Positions 1 to 7,560 are shown, counted from the stretch's first letter. The stretch is DNA of 64,000 nt from Lederbergia wuyishanensis (GCF_022900255.1 NZ_JALIRM010000009.1:1-64000); one strand, 5' to 3'. Translations and numbers: made by a program. The notes: a model not told the origin generated them from the sequence alone.

Positions 1-2
1 AT

Positions 3-737
3 GAACGTACGAAACAGTTCGCCTATTCTTACCACGCCGCAGCTGACAGGAACGGTTTTGTCCTTGGTGCTATTGTCACGCCTGGAAATACTCATGACAG
101 TCATATCCTTGAGCCTTTGATAGAGAAAGTAATTGAGAAAGTTGGAAAGCCTGAAGCTGTTGCTGCTGACGCTGCCTATAAAACCCCTGCTATTGCACAG
201 TATCTGTTAGGTAATGATATCAAGCCAGTATTACCGTACACTCGTCCCCACACAAAAGAGGGATTCCTGAGAAAACACGAGTATGTCTATGATGAGTACT
301 ATGATTGCTATATCTGCCCAGACGGGCAGTTGTTAGAGTATGTCACCACTACGAAGGAAGGATATCGTCAGTATAAGTCGATTCCCGCCATCTGTAAGGA
401 TTGTTCCATACTTTCACAATGTACTTTGAGCCAGAATCACCAGAAGGTGATCCAAAGGCACGTGTGGCAAGATGCTGTGGAGGAAGCGGACCATCTTCGT
501 CATCAAGACGACATCAAGGCAATCTACGCAAGAAGAAAAGAAACCATCGAGCGTGTATTCGCCGATGGAAAAGAAAAGCATGGTATGCGTTGGACAACCC
601 TACGGGGTCTTAAAAAATTGTCCATGCAAGCGATGCTTACTTTTGCTGCCATGAATCTGAAAAAGATGGCCAGCTGGACATGGCAAGGTCCAGAAATGGC
701 CAAAGAAAATACCTCTTCGAGGCATCTATATCCTTAA
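3..737 (+). CDS. IS1182-family transposase, C-terminal part (cut by window edge)
   Basis: The frame is open from the left edge, so this is the C-terminal ~245 residues of a larger protein and the true start lies outside. It is a DDE transposase that cuts and rejoins the ends of an insertion sequence. The visible motifs fit the IS1182 family: a beta-strand region ending in VTPGNTHDS, an Asp in AVAADAAYKTP (second acidic residue), a Cys-rich insert (CYICPDG, CKDCSILSQC) and the late helix RRKETIERVFADGKE carrying the third catalytic acid, followed by GMRWTTLRGL. It ends intact at TAA and two hairpins follow. Terminal inverted repeats could not be assigned because the left end is missing. The family call is confident; whether the element is active is unknown. 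Confidence 0.88.
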   Translation, partial: ERTKQFAYSYHAAADRNGFVLGAIVTPGNTHDSHILEPLIEKVIEKVGKPEAVAADAAYKTPAIAQYLLGNDIKPVLPYTRPHTKEGFLRKHEYVYDEYYDCYICPDGQLLEYVTTTKEGYRQYKSIPAICKDCSILSQCTLSQNHQKVIQRHVWQDAVEEADHLRHQDDIKAIYARRKETIERVFADGKEKHGMRWTTLRGLKKLSMQAMLTFAAMNLKKMASWTWQGPEMAKENTSSRHLYP

Positions 738-754
738 AAACCAAGAAAAAACAC

Positions 755-831
755 AAAAGGCACTTCGAATGTTTCCATTCGAAATGCCTTTTGTCTACAA
801 TCTGAAACACACGTTTCCACGTGTGTTTTTA
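755..831 (+). terminator. two tandem hairpins after the transposase
   Basis: Arms at 755-771 and 776-793 form a strong AT-rich stem with a 4-nt loop and a T-rich 3' side. A second perfect 8-bp hairpin (ACACACGT / ACGTGTGT, 807-826) is followed by a T run. Both suit intrinsic termination of the transposase transcript. They may also lie inside the element's right end. Confidence 0.6.
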
Positions 832-952
832 GTTATGTTTATATCGTTAATTATAAATGATAAAGAAGTCCATATTTTTGTATCAAAAATAATTATCTAG
901 AAGCTTAGGATAAATTGTGAAACTTATTGAAATCAATTACTTGGACTAGATT

Positions 953-1297
953 TCATGTCTGTGTGCCGCTAACTGAAGTTACACCAAGAAAATGGTGATA
1001 ATGTCCTCCATTCGGTAAGGTATTTTCAGGTCCGGTAACTGCTCGTATATCATGATTATGTCCATCATCAAAAGAAGTAACGGTAAAGTACTAATGCCAA
1101 TGAGGCACTCCAGTTGGAGTTGGCTCTGTTCTTCCAGCATATCGGTGCCAATGTCCAGCATTAAATGAGGTTACTCCGGCGAAATGATGACTGTGCAGCG
1201 GTCTTCCGTCCCATGAAGTTAGTAATAAAATATGAGAATGCTCAGAATCCATATTAGAATCAGGGGAAACGATAAAACCTGTGATAGGGATTTCCAT
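953..1297 (-). pseudogene. YmaF-like His-rich gene broken by an amber codon
   Basis: From ATG at 1297, behind the site AGGTGG, the minus strand reads a protein with repeated YmaF-type units: HSHILLLTSWDG, HSHHFAGVTSFNAGHWHRYAG, TGVPHWH. An in-frame TAG (1091-1093) interrupts it. The same frame then continues with YFTVTSFDDGHNHD, AVTGPENTLPNGGHYHHF and LGVTSVSG up to TGA at 953. The conserved pattern resumes directly after the stop, so one residue (probably Tyr in the ancestor) appears mutated to TAG. Near the end, a +1 shift would read HRHEI and stop, matching the usual His-rich tail, so a second lesion is possible. The YmaF family has no established function. Alternatives are a 68-aa truncated product or readthrough. 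Confidence 0.72.
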
Positions 1298-1586
1298 TGT
1301 TGATATTCCACCTTTCTTATTCTTTTCGAAACTTCCTTATTGTTTTACTAAACTCATCAATATTCTTAATTTCCTTTTATTTTGAGCAGTATGGTTTTTA
1401 AGTATTAGCATTGATAATTGTCTTTTCATTTTTCTAGAAGACAAATCTAAAACATAATGGAACTATTCCAATTTTTTTGAGAAGGTTTTGAGGGAATAGT
1501 CTGTAGTCATTGCAATGCATAGGTTTATAGAAGAATAACCAGATTTGAATAGATGGCTTTTATGTTTTTTTATGAAGAATATAGCT

Positions 1587-2435
1587 TTAGCGCATTTGAG
1601 GCTTTAACCCAGTAAGATGTGCTTCAAACATGTCGATAATTTCAAGAAAATGTTCTGCCTCACGGAAAACATGGTCTGCGAGTAGAGGATGAATAATACT
1701 TTTTATTCTGCATTCTTCTATTAAATCTCGTGCGGTTTTTTTGAAATCTCTAAGAGAAACCACAGATACACGATTCTGATCAAGGAATTGATCTAAAAGC
1801 GGAACTGTTTGGGATTGTGGTTTCATTCCTTCTAAATCCCTAGCTTGAAATAGCAGCTCATCAAAATCATGACTAAAGTTTCTAGCCATATCTACAAGCT
1901 TTCTTTCAGATGGGTCAAGAAGGTGGCCAATGAATTTTGCATGATCCCCCATTATTCTTAAAAAGAAAACATTTTCCTTAATGATGGCGTCGGGAAGTGC
2001 TTTTAATTTCCCTTCATTTAATTCAATTAAACGTTTTCTAAAATAGTTAGCTTCTCTACTTATGTGATCAACTAAAAGTGGAAAATTATTGGCACCAGGT
2101 AATTGGCAAGACAATATTAATCCTAACACTTTTCTTTTAAATGCAAATATGTTAGTCGCAGCTAATTGAACTTCCGAATTAAATCTTCGTATTTGTTCGG
2201 GGTCAGTTTGTTCTGTGAATAAATGAGATCTTTGTTCAATCTGTTCGAATAAATGATAATATTGATTTGCTTCTGCTATTAATTGTGTATCTTCACACCT
2301 AAAACCTAATCTAAGGAATAATGAATGCTCTTTCATGATTCTTGACCAAAAGCGGATTTCCTCTAAGGACCGTGCAACAAACAATACTGGATTTATTTGA
2401 TTTATTGATTCATCAGGTTGTTCATTCCAATTCAT
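1587..2435 (-). CDS. DUF2935 family protein
   Basis: A 282-residue soluble protein with two related helical halves. The first begins at RSLEEIRFWSRIMKEHSLFLRLGF and the second at IIKENVFFLRIMGDHAKFIGHLL, each with an acidic/His pattern (E..H, HxxxEAxxF, FREAEHFLEIIDMFEAH) expected of a metal-binding four-helix bundle. This two-repeat layout is that of DUF2935 proteins, common in spore-forming Bacillaceae and Clostridia. No biochemical role is established. The ATG start has the site GGAGGGA 8 nt upstream. It is monocistronic, with no close same-strand gene. The family call is good; metal binding is inferred from residue spacing only. Confidence 0.85.
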   Translation of the reverse strand: MNWNEQPDESINQINPVLFVARSLEEIRFWSRIMKEHSLFLRLGFRCEDTQLIAEANQYYHLFEQIEQRSHLFTEQTDPEQIRRFNSEVQLAATNIFAFKRKVLGLILSCQLPGANNFPLLVDHISREANYFRKRLIELNEGKLKALPDAIIKENVFFLRIMGDHAKFIGHLLDPSERKLVDMARNFSHDFDELLFQARDLEGMKPQSQTVPLLDQFLDQNRVSVVSLRDFKKTARDLIEECRIKSIIHPLLADHVFREAEHFLEIIDMFEAHLTGLKPQMR

Positions 2436-2767
2436 ATCAAAATCCCTCCAATTTTACTTATTATTGCCTGTCAAAAATGTAATTCCAAAAATGAAGGTGA
2501 CCCTGAAATAGAGGTAAATATAATAACTGAATGATGGATTATTCTAATTGTATTCAAAAGTGAGTTGTCCAATGATAAGAAAGAGATATGATGAACTATT
2601 CCATTGTCTTAGTAGAAATAATAATTTAGGTATTGTCTGTAGTTTTTAAACAGATCTGGGAATGCTCTTACTTATAGTATTGCGTTTGTAATAGCAGTAT
2701 CTTATTGTTGGAAGGAGTTATGACGAAGAATTATTATCTTATCTACTAATTGAAATAACGTTGTCAG
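2436..2767. other. intergenic stretch, nothing recognised
   Basis: This AT-rich stretch lies between the divergent DUF2935 gene and the riboswitch promoter. I see no convincing ORF, repeat or hairpin. A 9-codon frame at about 2719 has a purine-rich site, but the spacing is too short for ribosome binding. Confidence 0.5.
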
Positions 2768-2797
2768 TTGACAATTCAATAAAAAGTGCTTTATGAT
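2768..2797 (+). promoter_or_regulatory. sigma-A-type promoter for the Mn riboswitch operon
   Basis: A perfect -35 TTGACA (2768-2773), an 18-bp spacer and a near-consensus -10 TATGAT (2792-2797) lie just before the riboswitch. Transcription would begin near 2804. Confidence 0.7.
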
Positions 2798-2819
2798 TTA
2801 TTCATAGTTGAATCTGTCT

Positions 2820-2915
2820 CCTAAAGGGGAGTAGCTTTTATGACAAAGTCGTCATTACGGAGTTTGCACTCTCGGCTTTGTCGGCAACATATCGTTGTTA
2901 GCGAGACCTTTACCA
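2820..2915 (+). ncRNA. yybP-ykoY manganese riboswitch aptamer
   Basis: The core shows the conserved class features in order: AAAGGGGAGTAGC at 2823-2835, a GTCATTACGG segment near 2851-2860, a CGGCTTTGTCGGC arm near 2873-2885, and GCGAGACCTTT at 2901-2911. P1 would pair AAAGG (2823-2827) with CCTTT (2907-2911). RNAs of this class bind Mn2+ in the L1-L3 pocket and usually turn expression on. Downstream lie an FbpB-like peptide, Spo0M, EcsC and a VTT protein rather than an obvious Mn exporter. Confidence 0.9.
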
Positions 2916-2974
2916 ATTGGTAAAGGTTTCTATTTGGATAAAACCTTTACCGAAAATGGTAAAGGTTTTTTTAG
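2906..2974 (+). terminator. riboswitch expression platform with four interchangeable 9-mers
   Basis: Segments A (ACCTTTACC, 2906-2914), B (GGTAAAGGT, 2919-2927), C (ACCTTTACC, 2943-2951) and D (GGTAAAGGT, 2958-2966) are exact complements of one another. C:D followed by a T run is the terminator. B:C is an antiterminator. A:B is an anti-antiterminator, and A overlaps the 3' strand of aptamer P1. Ligand-bound P1 would occupy A, free B to capture C and so allow readthrough. Confidence 0.8.
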
Positions 2975-3007
2975 GTTTATAGAGATTATACGAAAGAAGG
3001 TAATTAC

Positions 3008-3130
3008 ATGAGAAAATTAAAAACAACTTTATCTGAGTTAATAAGTAAAAACAAGGAAGAACTTCTTAAAGATAGGGAAGTAATTGCGGAAATTGAAAAA
3101 CGTATTGACGAAAAATATACAAATAAATGA
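3008..3130 (+). CDS. FbpB-family small basic protein
   Basis: A 40-residue basic peptide beginning MRKLKTTLSELISKNKEELL and ending in an EIEKRIDEKY helix. The layout (basic start, LSELI..NKEELLKD, then an E/K-rich helix ending in DEKY) matches the Fur-regulated FbpB family. In B. subtilis, FbpA, FbpB and FbpC act with the small RNA FsrA in iron sparing. The site AAGAAGG precedes ATG at suitable spacing. It is the first gene after the Mn riboswitch terminator, with a 12-nt gap to the Spo0M-like gene, so it should be co-transcribed. No clear Fur box is visible at the promoter. Control by Mn2+ instead of Fur is an inference from position. Confidence 0.75.
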   Translation: MRKLKTTLSELISKNKEELLKDREVIAEIEKRIDEKYTNK

Positions 3131-3142
3131 TATAGGGGGTTT

Positions 3143-3535
3143 TTGTTCTTGTTATTAAGGAAATACATGTCTCTTATAGGAATAGGATCTGCACAGATTG
3201 ATCTTATTTTGTCTAAGGATACTTACAAGGTTGGGGAACATATAGAGGGATACTTTTTAATTAAAGGCGGTACAATAGATCAACAATTAAGGCGAATTGA
3301 CTGTGAATTGATTAAGAGAGAAGAACTTATGGGTAATGAAGAAATAATTGATATACAAACCATTTTGACATCGAAACGAATCGAATCAGAAGAAATATAC
3401 AAAATCACTTTTTCGTTTAAACTGCCAAGTTCTATCTTTGTTTCGTCTGAAGAAATATCTTATTGTTTTAAAACGAAGCTAACTTTTAATGAAGGGGTAG
3501 AAAGTAGAGACCAGGATATCATTCGCATCATTTAG
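3143..3535 (+). CDS. short Spo0M-like (arrestin-fold) protein
   Basis: The N-terminus SLIGIGSAQIDLILSKDTYKVGEHIEGYFLIKGG is the signature of the sporulation-control protein Spo0M, which has an arrestin-like beta-sandwich fold. At ~130 residues it covers only the N-terminal half; family members are usually ~250. The protein ends cleanly in RDQDIIRII and no Spo0M-like sequence follows, so it is a half-length paralogue or an old truncation. Starts at TTG 3143 or TTG 3149 fit the family N-terminus and the GGGGGT site; ATG 3167 behind TAAGG is a shorter alternative. The gene sits 12 nt after the FbpB-like gene, so it should share the Mn riboswitch. Its role is inferred only as a cytosolic scaffold or regulator linked to sporulation or stress. 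Confidence 0.78.
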   Translation: MFLLLRKYMSLIGIGSAQIDLILSKDTYKVGEHIEGYFLIKGGTIDQQLRRIDCELIKREELMGNEEIIDIQTILTSKRIESEEIYKITFSFKLPSSIFVSSEEISYCFKTKLTFNEGVESRDQDIIRII

Positions 3536-3571
3536 TTACAATCATTAAGATGAGAAAGGATTGAGTCACTG

Positions 3572-4387
3572 ATGGTGGAAACGAAAGAAGAACTACTAGT
3601 TGAATTAAAAAAGAGTAAAGATTGGGAGAAAAACCAGAACGGATTATGGTTTTGGGAAAAGCTTGGTCGTCTTCCATTCAAGATTCTGGACAAACTTACA
3701 CCTGCTTTTATACACAAGAAGATTGGCGTAATACTAGATGAGTTAGGTCAATATATTCAATCAGGAGGAAGATATCTAAGCTCAGTGTCTTCACTAAAGT
3801 CCTATTATCCTCATAAAAACATCCAATCGTTAGAGGATTTGGATATGGTATCTATTTCTGAAATGGATCATGCAGTTAGCAAACTTAAAAATAGCCGAAG
3901 ACGACTAGCAACAGTTCAAGGGGCAAGCACAGGTATTGGGGGATTATTCACTTTATCAATTGATATACCGTTGCTTCTCGGGCTTCAAATAAAAACTCTT
4001 CAGGATATTGCTATTTGCTACGGTTATAATCCGAATGATAAAAAGGAAAGAGTATTTATTGTAAAAATCCTACAATTTGTTTCCTCAGATATTGTAGGAA
4101 AACAAGCGATAATAAAACAAATATCTCTCATAGATTCCCCAGATGAAGAAGCAAAAAGAAATGTTATTTCAGAACTTCAAGGATGGAGAGAGGTTGTGAT
4201 AAAATATCGGGATCATGTCGGTTGGAAGAAGATTTTTCAAATGATTCCAATAGCCGGAATAGTTTTTGGGGCTTTCATTAACCGTTCTGCGATTAACGAA
4301 CTTTCTGAAGCTGGGATAATGCTTTATCGAAAGAGAAGGATTGAAGAACGTTTAGTTCAATTAGATAAATACACTATAGAAAAATAA
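3572..4387 (+). CDS. EcsC family protein
   Basis: A 271-residue protein with the EcsC pattern: WEKLGRLPFKILDKLTPAFI near the start, then ATVQGASTGIGGLFTLSIDIPLLLGLQIKTLQDIA, a hydrophobic Gly/Ala-rich segment that probably associates with membrane, and IPIAGIVFGAFINRSAINELSEAGIMLYRKRRIEER at the end. EcsC is named from the B. subtilis ecsABC locus, whose C gene has no firm function. This copy lacks EcsA/EcsB neighbours and instead follows the Spo0M-like gene by 36 nt. It is probably part of the Mn riboswitch operon. The family call is strong; function unknown. Confidence 0.88.
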   Translation: MVETKEELLVELKKSKDWEKNQNGLWFWEKLGRLPFKILDKLTPAFIHKKIGVILDELGQYIQSGGRYLSSVSSLKSYYPHKNIQSLEDLDMVSISEMDHAVSKLKNSRRRLATVQGASTGIGGLFTLSIDIPLLLGLQIKTLQDIAICYGYNPNDKKERVFIVKILQFVSSDIVGKQAIIKQISLIDSPDEEAKRNVISELQGWREVVIKYRDHVGWKKIFQMIPIAGIVFGAFINRSAINELSEAGIMLYRKRRIEERLVQLDKYTIEK

Positions 4388-4505
4388 ACATAAAATCGCA
4401 GACTGGAAAACTTATTAGTAAAAAACTGTTATATGCTAGGCTTGTAACAATAAAGAGATTCAATCAAAATTAACATAGATATTACTGCGGTCTAGAAGGG
4501 GATGG

Positions 4506-5066
4506 GTGGGGAATATGGAGTATGTCTTAGAAGGGCTCCCAAATCATCCAATTATAGTAAGTGTCATTAGTGTGATTCTTAATATTGTTGTAGCCATCTC
4601 AGGTGTGCTTCCTAGCGCTGCCATTACTGCTGGAAATATAGTCTTCTTTGGTTTTAAAGTAGGGCTATTAGTCTCTATTATTGGAGAGGCTGCAGGAGCT
4701 ATTGTAAGTTTTATCCTTTATCGTAAAGGGTTAAATAAAATATTTTCTAGCGATGAAGTGAAGAATAGATTTTTAAACAAATTAAAGTATACACGTGGGC
4801 TAGAAGCAGTTCTCTTGGTACTCTTACTACGAATATTTCCTTTTGTACCTTCGGGAGCTGTTACTTTAGCTGCAGCGTATAGTCAAATGCGATTGCCTTC
4901 TTTCATCATTGCTAGCACCGTAGGAAAAGTTCCATCGCTATTTATTGAAGCGTATTCCGTAGATCGAGTGCTGAAATTATCAGTAGAATGGCAAATTGGC
5001 ATTAGTTTGGTAATGATTTTGTTCATCATTACTTATATATGTTTGAAGCGAAAACGCGCTAATTAA
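4506..5066 (+). CDS. VTT-domain (DedA/TVP38-like) membrane protein
   Basis: A ~186-residue protein with about five membrane segments. It contains the VTT/SNARE-associated pattern ISGVLPSAAITAGNIVFFGFKVGLLVSIIGEAAGAIVSF followed by LLRIFPFVPSGAVTLAAAY, which holds the conserved Arg and Pro residues of the re-entrant region. Members have been linked to lipid movement across the membrane and to proton-coupled transport; this subgroup is uncharacterised. GTG at 4506 (site AGAAGGGG) or ATG at 4515 could be the start. It lies 118 nt after ecsC with no terminator seen between, so the Mn riboswitch may reach it. Confidence 0.85.
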   Translation: MGNMEYVLEGLPNHPIIVSVISVILNIVVAISGVLPSAAITAGNIVFFGFKVGLLVSIIGEAAGAIVSFILYRKGLNKIFSSDEVKNRFLNKLKYTRGLEAVLLVLLLRIFPFVPSGAVTLAAAYSQMRLPSFIIASTVGKVPSLFIEAYSVDRVLKLSVEWQIGISLVMILFIITYICLKRKRAN

Positions 5067-5225
5067 TTCATTATAAAGTTTTTTTAAATCATATGTTTGG
5101 TTTTTCTTGGATTACAATCATATGTCTGATACAGCATTTGATATAATGTTAATAATTAAACCTCAGAGGTTGAGCATATGTATCAAGAAATTAATAGAAT
5201 AAGCCCGTTTTTGAACTAAGATAAT

Positions 5226-5340
5226 TGTTGTCTAGCTCCAGAAGCTTTAAATAACCTGAGCCACTAAAAGTCAAAGAGCGACTTTTGGTGACTCAGGTTA
5301 TTTGCTTGTCGCCTAAGGCAGAGAGCCTTGCGCTTTTCTA
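5226..5340 (+). repeat. interspersed TCTAGCTCC...GTCGCCTAAGGC repeat with internal hairpin
   Basis: The unit begins TTGTTGTCTAGCTCC and ends near GCCTTGCGCTTTTCT. In the centre, AAATAACCTGAG (5249-5260) pairs with CTCAGGTTATTT (5292-5303), with a further inner stem around CTAAAAGTC/GACTTTTGG. A second copy in opposite orientation lies at 37842-37965 and shares the exact segment GTTATTTGCTTGTCGCCTAA. It sits between two converging genes, so the hairpin may double as a two-way terminator. Confidence 0.75.
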
Positions 5341-5341
5341 A

Positions 5342-5671
5342 TTAAGCAGCCATTTTCCTACATTCTTCCGCACATCTAAAGCATGCGTCTGCACATTTCT
5401 GGCAGTGATCATGGTCATGCTTTTTACATTCATTACCGCAAGCTTCACAAATTTCTGCACACAATTGGCAAATTTGCTTAGCAAATGGGCTGTTAGACTG
5501 CATAGATTTGACAGCAAAACTGCATATATCTGCACATTCACGATCCATGCGTATACAATCTACCATCATGTCCATATCTTTTTCCTTTAGGCAGGAATCA
5601 TAACAGGTATTGCAGGCTTCCATGCACTCCAAACAAGCTTGGATGCACTGTTCGTAAGAGTGAGTAATCAT
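5342..5671 (-). CDS. Cys-rich four-helix-bundle copper-storage-type protein
   Basis: A 109-residue cytosolic protein with about 17 Cys, many in CxxxC/CxxC spacing along helices: CIQACLECMEACNTCYDSC, CIRMDRECADIC, ICQLCAEICEACGNEC, HDHDHCQKCADACFRCAEEC. The pattern matches the DUF326/Csp family (B. subtilis YhjQ-like), four-helix bundles that bind many Cu(I) ions through inward Cys. ATG 5671 has an AAGGA-type site. It is single-gene, divergent from the DJ-1 gene, and a CsoR/CstR-like operator lies ~100 bp upstream. Copper storage or detoxification is inferred from the family. Confidence 0.88.
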   Translation of the reverse strand: MITHSYEQCIQACLECMEACNTCYDSCLKEKDMDMMVDCIRMDRECADICSFAVKSMQSNSPFAKQICQLCAEICEACGNECKKHDHDHCQKCADACFRCAEECRKMAA

Positions 5672-5770
5672 ACTATCATCCTTCCTTTAGAATATGAACA
5701 TTATTAATCTTCCCGATTGAAAAATATATAAACTGTATAAAAATGAATCGTATTCATCATTCGATTTACT

Positions 5771-5790
5771 TATACCCCGTATAGGTATAT
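5771..5790 (+). promoter_or_regulatory. CsoR/CstR-family-like operator before the DJ-1 gene
   Basis: TATACCCCGTATAGGTATAT forms an inverted repeat of TATACC and GGTATA arms. It resembles the ATACCCC-TA-GGGGTAT operators of CsoR-family copper or persulfide sensors, with a shortened right-hand G run. It overlaps the -35/-10 spacer and the TATAAT-like box (5788-5793) of the PfpI gene. The sensor gene itself is not in the window. Confidence 0.45.
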
Positions 5791-5816
5791 AATAAAAGGA
5801 AAGGAGCTGAATAAAG

Positions 5817-6446
5817 ATGATGAAACAATTCCATGTAGGAATCCTGCTTTTCAATGATGTTGATGCCATGGATTTCGTAGGACCTTACGAAGTTTTTAAT
5901 CTTTCAACTTATAAAGATAGTGACGTATCAAAATTGTTTTTAAACCAATTGGATGTAAAAGATAAACCTTTTAAAGTTAATACAGTTTCACAAGATGGCG
6001 AACTTATAACAGTACATAATGGATTAAAGATTCATCCAGATTACAGCTTTAAGACTGCACCATCTTTTGATATCGTCGTTATACCTGGGGGACCGTATAG
6101 AGCTGTAAAAACTGTTTCCCATAATGAAAAAGTGATTAATTGGATTGCCAATCAACAAGATGATAAGTTAATCCTGTCAGTTTGTACGGGGGCTTTATTT
6201 TTAGCAAAAGCAGGATTGTTAAATGGAAAACAAGCTACGACTAATCAAGCTGCTTTAGACTTATTAGAAAAATCTTATCCAGAGGTGGAAGTGATAGGAG
6301 GAGTCAAGTTTGTGGATCAAGGAAATGTTGTAACTGCAGCAGGGATATCAGCTGGAATTGATATGTCACTACATGTAGTTGGAAGACTCTTAGGTAATGA
6401 TGCAGCTACTCGAACAGCAAATGCTATTGAATATCATCAAAATTAA
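5817..6446 (+). CDS. DJ-1/PfpI family protein
   Basis: A 209-residue class I glutamine-amidotransferase-like fold. Cys123 in LSVCTGALFLAKAGLLNGKQAT is the nucleophile-elbow cysteine, and Glu25 in DFVGPYEVFN is the partner Glu found across the family. VVIPGG and GISAGIDMSLHVV are further hallmarks. This subgroup includes isonitrile hydratase-like enzymes and AraC-type N-domains, so the substrate cannot be assigned. It is a single gene with site AAAGGAG; two ATGs (5817, 5820) are possible starts. The promoter carries a CsoR/CstR-like palindrome, hinting at response to copper or reactive sulfur, which is inference only. Confidence 0.88.
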   Translation: MMKQFHVGILLFNDVDAMDFVGPYEVFNLSTYKDSDVSKLFLNQLDVKDKPFKVNTVSQDGELITVHNGLKIHPDYSFKTAPSFDIVVIPGGPYRAVKTVSHNEKVINWIANQQDDKLILSVCTGALFLAKAGLLNGKQATTNQAALDLLEKSYPEVEVIGGVKFVDQGNVVTAAGISAGIDMSLHVVGRLLGNDAATRTANAIEYHQN

Positions 6447-6670
6447 TCTAAGAGAATCAAGTTTGATTAGTATTTTAACGCTTCTATATCAACCAGGGAA
6501 ATGACGTGAGATATGTTGCAACCAAGATGACGAAATGGTAAAAGTTAATCGTTAATGGTTGAATCCCGTTCAGTACCGAAAATGCAAAATCTAAGAAATT
6601 AATTATCAAATGGCATTCTTACTGAAGATTTGTTATCTTTGAAGAAATAATAGGAGAAGGGGAGATTTAG

Positions 6671-7504
6671 ATGGCAGTAATCCAAGTAAATTTCATGTCA
6701 AAGACATTAGGCAGATCAGTCCCGATGAATGTCATATTGCCAGTGGATAAGATGACTTTTCCAGGGATGCCAGTAAGAGCGGAGAAACCTTACAAGACAT
6801 TATATCTTCTTCACGGTGTTTTAGGTAACTACACTGATTGGGTCACTGGAACAAATATTGTTAGATGGGCCATGGAAAGGGACCTTGCAGTTGTCATGCC
6901 ATCTGGTGATAATATGTTTTACGTAGACAACCCATGGACAGTTACCAATCAATATGGTGAGTTTATTGGGAAAGAACTAGTAGATATTACGAGAAAGATG
7001 TTTCCCTTATCTGAGAAAAAAGAAGATACATATATAGCAGGTCTTTCGATGGGAGGATACGGAGCTCTTAGAAATGGTTTAAAATATCATGATACATTCG
7101 GATGTATTGCAGCGCTATCCTCAGCCCTAATCATTGATGGAATTGAAAACACAACAAACGATGGTCCGTTTTTTGCAACTCGAGGCTATTTAGAAGGTTG
7201 TTTTGGTGATCTCACTAAGGTAGCGGAAAGTGACATGAATCCAAAATGGCTTGCTAATAAATTGGTGGAAGATAAAGTAAACATCCCCGACATTTATTTG
7301 GCATGTGGTAAAGAAGACAGTCTACTTGAGGCAAATCAAGATTTCAGAAATTACCTTAAGAATCTTGATATTGAGGTAACCTATGAAGAAGGGCCAGGAG
7401 GACATGATTGGGATTACTGGGGGCAGTATATTAAGAGAGTATTAGAATGGCTGCCTTTAGAAAATAAAGCTGAAGGTATTAATAGTGGAAATGTTGGAAT
7501 CTAA
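6671..7504 (+). CDS. alpha/beta-hydrolase esterase (tributyrin / S-formylglutathione-hydrolase type)
   Basis: A 277-residue cytosolic esterase. LHGVLGNYTDW forms the oxyanion region, Ser126 lies in the nucleophile elbow GLSMGGY, Asp216 in ACGKEDSL, and His245 in GPGGHDWDYW, so the full catalytic triad is present. The order and spacing match the esterase D/tributyrin esterase family (PF00756). The natural substrate is unknown; short-chain acyl esters or S-formyl thiols are usual. The start ATG follows GGAGAAGGGGAGA. It is a single gene closed by a strong hairpin. Confidence 0.88.
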   Translation: MAVIQVNFMSKTLGRSVPMNVILPVDKMTFPGMPVRAEKPYKTLYLLHGVLGNYTDWVTGTNIVRWAMERDLAVVMPSGDNMFYVDNPWTVTNQYGEFIGKELVDITRKMFPLSEKKEDTYIAGLSMGGYGALRNGLKYHDTFGCIAALSSALIIDGIENTTNDGPFFATRGYLEGCFGDLTKVAESDMNPKWLANKLVEDKVNIPDIYLACGKEDSLLEANQDFRNYLKNLDIEVTYEEGPGGHDWDYWGQYIKRVLEWLPLENKAEGINSGNVGI

Positions 7505-7520
7505 TCAGATGTTCTAACTC

Positions 7521-7560
7521 AACGCGGATATCTAATGTGATATCCGCGTTACAATACTAA
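7521..7560. terminator. intrinsic terminator between converging genes
   Basis: AACGCGGATATC (7521-7532) and GATATCCGCGTT (7539-7550) form a perfect 12-bp stem with a 6-nt loop, between the esterase and the TetR gene. Confidence 0.8.

Noticed and set aside
1-835. Complete insertion sequence
   Set aside because: Only the 3' part of the transposase is in the window, and terminal repeats and target duplication cannot be shown.
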